A stretch of 64,000 bases of DNA from contig NZ_JASCXN010000034.1 in the NCBI RefSeq assembly GCF_030010625.1, positions 1-64,000 on the forward strand, read 5' to 3'. The translations under genes and the position numbers were made by a program. Shown in pieces: positions 60,977 through 64,000 of the stretch. The notes below the pieces were generated by a model. The model did not search any database and was not told the DNA's origin. It saw only the letters and a program-made list of their open reading frames with translations. Within the stretch, counting starts at the first letter, position 1. Every line of letters begins with the position of its first letter. Source of the stretch: Streptomyces sp. CC208A. Its GTDB lineage: Bacteria; Actinomycetota; Actinomycetes; Streptomycetales; Streptomycetaceae.

Positions 60977-62596
60977 ATGGAACCTGTCGGAGGAACACCG
61001 AGAAAACGAAAGACATGGCTGGGGGTGATCACCGCCGGCCTCCTCGCCTCAGGTTCTGTCGTGCTGTCGGCACCCGCCCACGCCTCCCCCTCCCTAACGA
61101 CGGAGGACCCCCGTCCGACTCTCCCCGCCACCAGCGCCATGGGGGCCTTCCTCGACTCGGGCGCGCGCGGGGTCGCCCGGATCGGCCAGCTGGAGCGCTG
61201 GCTCGGCGGCCGCGAGCTCCGGGTGGGCCACACGTACCTGCCCGGCGACCTCTGGTCCAACATCGAGGGCCCGCCCGGCTTCCTCGAATCCTGGTCCGTC
61301 TGGCGCAACGCCAAACGGGACCGGATGCTCGTCCTCAACGTCCCCATGCTGGAACGGAACGAGGCCGGCGTCTCCGACCGGGAGGTCCGCCGCCTGCTCC
61401 AGCTCGGCGCCGCGGGCTACTACGACCACCACTTCCGCACCCTCGCCCGCCGGCTCGTCACGGCCGGAGCCACGGACACGATCCTCGTCCTCGGCTGGGA
61501 GATGAACGGCACCACGTACACCCACCGGTGCGGACCGGACCCGACGGCCTGGAAGAAGTACTGGAACCGGATCGTCACGACCATGCGGGCCGTGCCCGGC
61601 CAGAAGTTCCGCTTCGACTTCAACCCCAGCCGGGGCCGGGACGCCGTGCCGTGGACCGAGTGCTACCCCGGCGACGACGTCGTCGACATCATCGGCATGG
61701 ACTCGTACGACCAGCCGCGCGGCGCCGATTTCGACCAGCACGTGAACGAGCCGTACGGCCTGCGGAAGCAGGTCGAATTCGCCGCCGAGCACGGAAAGCA
61801 GATCTCCTATCCCGAATGGGGGCTCTTCCGGAACGGCGACAACCCCACGTACATCCGGCGCATGCTGGAGTGGATCCGGGAGCACAAACCGCTGTACCAC
61901 ACGATCACGGACTACTGCCCGCACGGCGTCTGGCAGTGCAGCGGCAACCCGCGGTCGTCCCAGGTGTTCCGGGACATGCTGTACGGGACGGAGCCGCCGG
62001 CACCGGTGGATCCGGTGGATCCGGTCGATCCGACGAAGCCTGAGCCGAAGCCTGAGCCGAAGCCGGAACCGAAGCCTGAGCCGAAGCCTGAGCCGAAGCC
62101 TGAGCCGAAGCCTGAGCCGAAGCCGGAACCGAAGCCTGAGCCCAAGCCGGAACCGAAGCCTGAGCCCAAGCCTGAGCCCAAGCCGGAGCCGAAGCCGGAA
62201 CCGAAGCCGGAACCGAAGCCGGAACCGAAGCCTGAGCCCAAGCCTGAGCCCAAGCCGGAACCGAAGCCTGAGCCCAAGCCTGAGCCCAAGCCGGAGCCGA
62301 AGCCGGAACCGAAGCCGGAACCGAAGCCGGAACCGAAGCCGGAACCGAAGCCTGAGCCCAAGCCGGAACCGAAGCCCGAGCCGAAGCCGGAACCGAAGCC
62401 TGAGCCCAAGCCTGAGCCCAAGCCGGAACCGAAGCCGGAACCCAAGCCCGACTGTTGGAAGGTCGAGCTCGGGTCGTGGCTGGAGAGTTGGCTGGGTGGG
62501 CCGGTGTGTGTGCCGAGCACCGGCACCACCTGGAAGGACGAGCTGGGGATCGACCTCGACTGGAAGGGGGCTCTGACGGGCGTCTGGCCCTTCTGA
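60977..62596 (+). CDS. Secreted GH26-like glycoside hydrolase with PEPK repeat linker
   Basis: The 539-residue protein has a signal peptide (TWLGVITAGLLASGSVVLSA) and a GH26-type (beta/alpha)8 domain at about residues 45-335: acid/base Glu in ILVLGWEMNGTTYTHRC and nucleophile Glu in QISYPEWGLFRNGD. Residues about 353-492 are an uninterrupted (PEPK)n repeat, and the last 47 residues (CWKVELGSWLESWLGG, TTWKDELGIDLDWKGALTG) form a small Trp-rich end with two Cys. The repeat may span the cell wall or bind an acidic/basic polymer. It is exported, next to the polysaccharide-type genes. Confidence 0.85.
   Translation: MEPVGGTPRKRKTWLGVITAGLLASGSVVLSAPAHASPSLTTEDPRPTLPATSAMGAFLDSGARGVARIGQLERWLGGRELRVGHTYLPGDLWSNIEGPPGFLESWSVWRNAKRDRMLVLNVPMLERNEAGVSDREVRRLLQLGAAGYYDHHFRTLARRLVTAGATDTILVLGWEMNGTTYTHRCGPDPTAWKKYWNRIVTTMRAVPGQKFRFDFNPSRGRDAVPWTECYPGDDVVDIIGMDSYDQPRGADFDQHVNEPYGLRKQVEFAAEHGKQISYPEWGLFRNGDNPTYIRRMLEWIREHKPLYHTITDYCPHGVWQCSGNPRSSQVFRDMLYGTEPPAPVDPVDPVDPTKPEPKPEPKPEPKPEPKPEPKPEPKPEPKPEPKPEPKPEPKPEPKPEPKPEPKPEPKPEPKPEPKPEPKPEPKPEPKPEPKPEPKPEPKPEPKPEPKPEPKPEPKPEPKPEPKPEPKPEPKPEPKPEPKPEPKPEPKPDCWKVELGSWLESWLGGPVCVPSTGTTWKDELGIDLDWKGALTGVWPF
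62035..62449 (+). repeat. 12-bp tandem repeat encoding (PEPK)n
   Basis: About 34 units of the form AAGCC(T/G/C)GA(G/A)CC(G/C) follow without interruption. The unit variant containing CCGGAGCC occurs at 62183 and 62291, exactly 108 bp (nine units) apart and in the same context, so a block of nine units was probably duplicated. All variants are synonymous. Confidence 0.9.
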
Positions 62597-62605
62597 CGGG
62601 AGGCG

Positions 62606-63748
62606 TCAGGCGCGGGGCGCGGGAGCGCGGCCGGGCAGGCGGGCGAGGAGCCGGCCGGCCCAGGCCCGCTCCCGCGCCTGCCGGGCCGCCCACCGGCGGG
62701 TGTCGGCCGCGCCCGCGTGGAGCCACAGCAGCGGGGCCGTACCGCGGCCGGCGAGCAGCAGCCGCCGGTTGCGGACCGGCTCCGGACGCCAGTGGTGCTT
62801 GTACGGCTCGCTGCCCCGCAGCATGCTCAGCGTGGCCCGGCCGCCCGCGCTGGTCTCCCGGGCCCCGTGCCGCAGCAGCATCGCGGCGACGTCGACCTTC
62901 CGCTCCCGCAGCACCGGGTCGGCCCCGTACAGATAGCCGCCGGCCAGGCGCGGGGACATCAGGGTGAGGTCGGCGGCGACCACGTCCCCGCCGAGCCGGA
63001 ACTCGGTGACCATCGCGTCGCCGCGCTCCACCATGGGCCGGACCGCGCGCGCCAGGTGCTGGGCGAACCGCTCGCTGGTGTGCTCGGCGGTCACCCCGCG
63101 GCCCCGCCACTGGAGCTGGTGGAGGGTCAGGAGCCGGTCGAGGGCGGCGGGCACGTCGGGACCGGTCACCACGTGCGCGTCGATGCCGAGCGCGTCGAGC
63201 TTGCGCAGCTTGGCGCGGACCCGCTGGGCCTTCCCGGAGGGGATCCGTTCGAGCAGGCCCTCCATGGGGACGGCGGGCAGCTCCAGACAGAGCGAGTCCG
63301 GCAGCCGGCGGCGCGGGCCGCGCCACTGGGCGTAGACCCGTTCGGCGGCGGCGCCGGGCCGCACCTCGCGCAGGTCGACGACCGCGCCCCGCGCCGTACG
63401 GGCGATCGCCCCGGCCAGGACGGCCGCCGCGTCCGGCCGCTCGTCGTCGAGGAGGACGTCGGTGAAGTCGGTGATGGCGCCGCCGAGCTGGGTCAGCACC
63501 GGCAGTGGCCCGCGCGCCCGCATCAGCGGCGCCGCGGCCACCAGCGCCCCGGCCCCGTCCCGTACGAGCACCACCCGCAGGGCGCCGGGCCGCCCGTACG
63601 AGAGCCACCAGGAGTGCAGCCAGGAGTGGGACTGGAAGGGGGTGGCGGAGGAGCAGCGCCCGTACAGCGCCGTCCACTCGGCCGCCAGCCGCCCGAAGCC
63701 CTCCGTGTCACGGCAGATCTCGGTCCGCAGCGCTCTTCGCGTGCTCAC
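62606..63748 (-). CDS. CelD-like / FemAB-type GNAT acetyltransferase
   Basis: The 380-residue protein has the CelD/BcsL-type signature: WTALYGRCSSATPFQSHSWL with WLHSWWLSYG near residue 45, and the second-half GNAT fold (FRLGGDVVAADLTLMSPRLA, YLYGADPVLRERKVDVAAML, LSMLRGSEPYKHHWRPEPVR). Proteins of this type acylate polysaccharide precursors. GTG 63748 forms GTGA with the stop of the Wzz-like gene. Confidence 0.85.
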   Translation of the reverse strand: MSTRRALRTEICRDTEGFGRLAAEWTALYGRCSSATPFQSHSWLHSWWLSYGRPGALRVVLVRDGAGALVAAAPLMRARGPLPVLTQLGGAITDFTDVLLDDERPDAAAVLAGAIARTARGAVVDLREVRPGAAAERVYAQWRGPRRRLPDSLCLELPAVPMEGLLERIPSGKAQRVRAKLRKLDALGIDAHVVTGPDVPAALDRLLTLHQLQWRGRGVTAEHTSERFAQHLARAVRPMVERGDAMVTEFRLGGDVVAADLTLMSPRLAGGYLYGADPVLRERKVDVAAMLLRHGARETSAGGRATLSMLRGSEPYKHHWRPEPVRNRRLLLAGRGTAPLLWLHAGAADTRRWAARQARERAWAGRLLARLPGRAPAPRA

Positions 63749-64000
63749 ACGGCCTCCGGTTCCGGCTGGTGGGCGGCGGGCGCGGGGACCGCGGCGCCCG
63801 TGGCCCCGGGGGTCCCGGCCGGGCGGGAGTGCCGGCCCTCGGCGCGTCCGGCGGCCCGCTTCGGCCGGACGAGCAGCGCGAGCCCGCCGAGCAGCCCGCC
63901 GGCGCAGGCGCCGACCAGGGCGGAGAGCGGCGCGGACGGCGACACCGGGTCGACCGGCTTGGTCGCGCGGGAGAACTGCACCACCTTCACGCCCGTACTG
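63745..64000 (-). CDS. Wzz/chain-length-determinant-like membrane protein, 5' end outside window
   Basis: Only the C-terminal 84 or so codons are visible. They contain VVQFSRATKPVDPVSPSAPL and a transmembrane helix SALVGACAGGLLGGLALLVR, followed by a basic, Ala/Pro-rich cytoplasmic tail. The order Pro-rich loop, helix, short tail is the end of Wzz-type polysaccharide co-polymerases. Its stop overlaps the start of the acetyltransferase gene. Confidence 0.65.
   Translation of the reverse strand, partial: STGVKVVQFSRATKPVDPVSPSAPLSALVGACAGGLLGGLALLVRPKRAAGRAEGRHSRPAGTPGATGAAVPAPAAHQPEPEAV

Noticed and set aside
61912..62529. 205-residue Gly-Ser-rich frame on the minus strand (GSGFGSGLGSG)
   Set aside because: It is the antisense of the PEPK repeat; the opposite frame has signal peptide, catalytic domain and codon bias.

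Overview
The window is high-GC actinobacterial DNA, almost certainly from a Streptomyces chromosome. Three rodlin genes and a short chaplin gene lie together at 56.0-59.4 kb, a pairing known essentially from Streptomyces. Tat-exported flavoproteins, codons ending almost only in G or C, and GTGA/ATGA gene overlaps fit this.

Left part (1-19.4 kb), natural-product genes. A minus-strand operon (8.55 kb to beyond the left edge) encodes a small LuxR-type regulator, an asparagine-synthetase-like amide synthetase, a class II DAHP synthase, an EntA-like dehydrogenase, a PhzD-like isochorismatase, a PhzE-like aminodeoxyisochorismate synthase, a small alpha/beta-barrel protein and a salicylate-hydroxylase-type monooxygenase. 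Together they read as a route from central metabolism to 3-hydroxyanthranilate, followed by amide formation and aromatic hydroxylation. Next come an exporter/dehydrogenase pair, an AtaL-like protein, two tandem Tat-exported berberine-bridge-type oxidases, a TetR regulator, an aromatic hydroxylase and an IS701-type transposase relative that has lost its catalytic residues. Upstream of the luxR gene is a ladder of seven GTCAG-type motifs spaced exactly 19 bp apart.

Middle part (19.4-54.0 kb), a probable genomic island. The first 53 codons of a DUF255 (YyaL-type) gene lie stranded at 19.38 kb and stop inside the CHWC motif. A complete copy starts at 53.87 kb. Its first 53 codons have foreign-looking codon use, which changes to host-like use exactly at that motif. 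This is what site-specific integration into the gene, with replacement of its 5' end, would leave. A third, partial match to the same target lies at 53.78 kb. The left half of the island (19.6-37.2 kb) is decaying: truncated or frameshifted sulfatase, STAS, BadF-type kinase, amidinotransferase (twice), urea transporter, M20 hydrolase, ArsR and MFS genes lie among intact regulators, a PP2C phosphatase, a subtilase and small secreted proteins. The right half (37.7-53.0 kb) is an intact set of divergent operons: two related glycosyltransferase-like proteins, GNAT, methyltransferase, dimethylformamidase-like protein, HAD phosphatase, amidinotransferase, sugar-type ABC importer without an ATPase, radical SAM enzyme, GHMP kinase, NUDIX hydrolase and sugar epimerase. 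It looks like an undescribed biosynthetic cluster for a guanidino- or sugar-derived compound. No integrase was found in the island.

Right part (54.0-64 kb), host genes: the DUF255 protein, rodlins and chaplin of the aerial-hypha surface layer, an LCP-family protein, and the edge of an exopolysaccharide-type locus (ATP-grasp protein, GH26-like hydrolase with a long PEPK repeat, CelD-like acetyltransferase, Wzz-like protein).

All functions are inferred by reading the sequence. No database search was run.
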